Assembly: GCF_002220865.2 (NCBI RefSeq) | Contig: NZ_NHRJ02000002.1 | Location: 453,892-517,891 of the forward strand | Direction of reading: 5' to 3' | DNA length: 64,000 nucleotides | Origin: Paenibacillus xerothermodurans | Lineage (GTDB): Bacteria; Bacillota; Bacilli; Paenibacillales; NBRC-103111 | Shown: piece after piece, positions 62,761 through 64,000 of the stretch | Position numbering within the stretch: the first letter of the stretch is position 1 | How the letters are laid out: every line of letters begins with the position of its first letter | Translations under genes and position numbers: made by a program | The notes under the pieces: generated by a model | Told to the model about the DNA's origin: nothing | Databases searched by the model: none | What the model saw: the letters and a program-made list of their open reading frames with translations, nothing else

Positions 62761-63354
62761 CTATTTTTTTACACCGATTTTGTTTTCCTGACCTTTAATA
62801 AGCTTCGCAATGTTAGTCCGGTGTTTGAACAAAGCGAACGCGAATACGAGCACACTTAGCACAAATGTTTCAATCGGAAGGTCCATAAACCATATAAAAA
62901 CAGGTATAAGTGCCGTAAACAGTAACGATCCGAGTGAGACGTAGCGAGTGACTGCAATCGCCAGAATGGCAAATACACCGGCGCATAACGCGGGGACGAG
63001 GGCTAGTGTGACCATAACGCCGATGGTAGTCGCGATTCCTTTGCCGCCGCGAAAGCCGAAGTATATCGGCCAGTTGTGTCCAATAATAGCGGCAATCCCG
63101 CAAAGCACCAGCAGCAGCGCGCTACCGTCTCCTAGCCACTGCCCTATCTTGACCGCGGCCAGGCCCTTCACCGCATCCAACACCAATACGGTGATGGCCG
63201 GACCCACGCCGAGCACCCGCAACGTGTTGGTTGCTCCTGCATTGCCGCTGCCGTGATCGCGGATGTCTATACCTTTCAACAGCTTCCCTGCCAAATAGCT
63301 AAAACTGATCGAGCCTAACAAATACCCGAGCAGGATGGGTATGACAAACCACAC
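62761..63354 (-). CDS. plsY: Acyl-phosphate:glycerol-3-phosphate acyltransferase
   Basis: 197 aa membrane protein with about five spans. It transfers an acyl group from acyl-phosphate to sn-1 of glycerol-3-phosphate. DHGSGNAGATNTLRVLG and YFGFRGGKGIATTIGV are the two active loops. The operon der-plsY-gpsA is standard in Bacillales. Confidence 0.97.
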   Translation of the reverse strand: MWFVIPILLGYLLGSISFSYLAGKLLKGIDIRDHGSGNAGATNTLRVLGVGPAITVLVLDAVKGLAAVKIGQWLGDGSALLLVLCGIAAIIGHNWPIYFGFRGGKGIATTIGVMVTLALVPALCAGVFAILAIAVTRYVSLGSLLFTALIPVFIWFMDLPIETFVLSVLVFAFALFKHRTNIAKLIKGQENKIGVKK

Positions 63355-63366
63355 CTGTCATCTCTC

Positions 63367-64000
63367 CTATTCATCATCCGATTTTTTGCGGGTCAAGATT
63401 CGCAGCGGGGTACCCTCGAAGCCGAAGGCGCCCCGGATCTTATTTTCCAGATAACGTTCATAGGAAAAATGCATTAACTCGGGGTCATTCACGAACAAAA
63501 CTATGGTCGGCGGCTTGACCGATACTTGCGTAACATAGTTGATTCTTAAACGTCTGCCCTTATCTGTCGGAGGCGGATTGATGGCTACTGCATCCGAGAT
63601 AACGTCGTTCAACACGTGTGTAGGAATGCGCATTGCATGCTGCTCCGCTACATGGTTGACAACCGGCAGCAGTTTATGTACCCTCTGTTTCGTCTTCGCG
63701 GACAAAAACAAGATTGGTGCGTATGTCATGAACAGAAAATGATCGCGGATCTTCTGAGTGAAGTTCTGCATTGTTTTTTCGTCCTTCTCGACGACATCCC
63801 ATTTGTTGACGACGAACACGGAAGCTTTACCTGCTTCGTGCGCATATCCCGCGACATGTTTGTCCTGCTCGATGATACCCTCTTCGCCATTGATAACGAT
63901 GAGCACCACGTCCGCACGCTCGATCGCCTTCATCGCACGCATTACACTATATTTCTCTGTGTTTTCATAGACCTTGCCTCTCTTGCGCATCCCGGCTGTA
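63367..64000 (-). CDS. der: GTPase Der (EngA), C-terminal part, truncated by the window edge
   Basis: Only the last about 211 codons are present. They open within the second GTPase domain's DTAG motif ([18 protein letters not shown]), followed by G4 VNKWDV, and end with the KH-like domain ([33 protein letters not shown]). Der has two GTPase domains and acts in 50S ribosome assembly. The N-terminal domain and the start are beyond base 64000. Confidence 0.96.
   Translation of the reverse strand, partial: TAGMRKRGKVYENTEKYSVMRAMKAIERADVVLIVINGEEGIIEQDKHVAGYAHEAGKASVFVVNKWDVVEKDEKTMQNFTQKIRDHFLFMTYAPILFLSAKTKQRVHKLLPVVNHVAEQHAMRIPTHVLNDVISDAVAINPPPTDKGRRLRINYVTQVSVKPPTIVLFVNDPELMHFSYERYLENKIRGAFGFEGTPLRILTRKKSDDE

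Noticed and set aside
1-64000. CRISPR arrays, insertion sequences, prophage, rRNA operons, restriction or defence genes
   Set aside because: None seen. No direct-repeat arrays, transposase motifs or integrase motifs were found on reading, and the window is mostly conserved core genome.

Overview
The window comes from a Firmicute of order Bacillales, most likely a Paenibacillaceae genome (Paenibacillus or a close relative). Base composition is near 50% G+C, Shine-Dalgarno sequences are strong (AGGAGG type), and there are endospore genes (spoIVA, spoVIF, ypjB, a GerMN lipoprotein), bacillithiol genes (bshA, bshB1), a b6c-type qcrABC complex and an S-layer-homology protein. Gene order largely follows the Bacillus subtilis stretch running from dynA/nth through pan-birA-cca-bsh-dapB, ypj, qcr, the aro-trp supraoperon, cheR-ndk-hep-men-mtrB, hbs and spoIVA to gpsA-plsY-der. 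Almost all genes are on the minus strand. Exceptions are the phosphate-transport pair (12.8-14.5 kb) and a YitT-family gene (28 kb).

Layout. 1-2.9 kb: truncated bacterial dynamin, a small conserved gene, and nth. 3.1-11.2 kb: a cell-surface block (SLH protein, GerMN lipoprotein, amidase, a short FtsH-like protease overlapping a small membrane-protein gene, a YpmB-like protein). 11.2-18.7 kb: mtaD, the DUF47/Pit pair, rex-dinG and a TPR protein. 18.8-26.9 kb: panBCD with a structured leader, birA, cca, bshA, bshB1, mgsA, dapB. 26.9-35.3 kb: ypj genes, qcrABC, ypiF, an IDEAL-domain gene and a decayed gamma-carbonic-anhydrase-like gene. 35.4-37.3 kb: a histidine phosphatase and an ECF sigma/anti-sigma pair. 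37.5-49.3 kb: aroF-aroB-aroH-trpEDCFBA-hisC-tyrA. 49.4-56.1 kb: cheR, ndk, polyprenyl/menaquinone genes and mtrB. 56.4-64 kb: tRNA-Pro, hbs, spoIVA, a lipoprotein, two ferredoxin-like proteins, a DUF2768-like gene, spoVIF, gpsA, plsY and the end of der.

How the genes connect. The aro genes make chorismate and the trp genes convert it to tryptophan. mtrB encodes TRAP, and its predicted RNA target lies about 10 kb away: eight GAG triplets downstream of a sigma-A promoter inside aroH, followed by an attenuator terminator. A second cluster of four GAG triplets overlaps the trpE ribosome binding site. hepS, menG, a UbiA/UbiX pair and hepT supply menaquinone for the qcr complex.

The most interesting signal beyond known genes is a compact unit between tyrA and the ECF sigma gene. 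It has a perfect consensus sigma-A promoter with a perfect cre-type (CcpA) box filling its spacer, a roughly 80-nt transcript with a C/U-rich anti-Shine-Dalgarno-like stretch, and its own intrinsic terminator. This looks like an undescribed carbon-regulated small RNA. Other candidate RNA switches are the panB leader, the aroF leader, and a terminator-like hairpin that masks the ypjB ribosome binding site.
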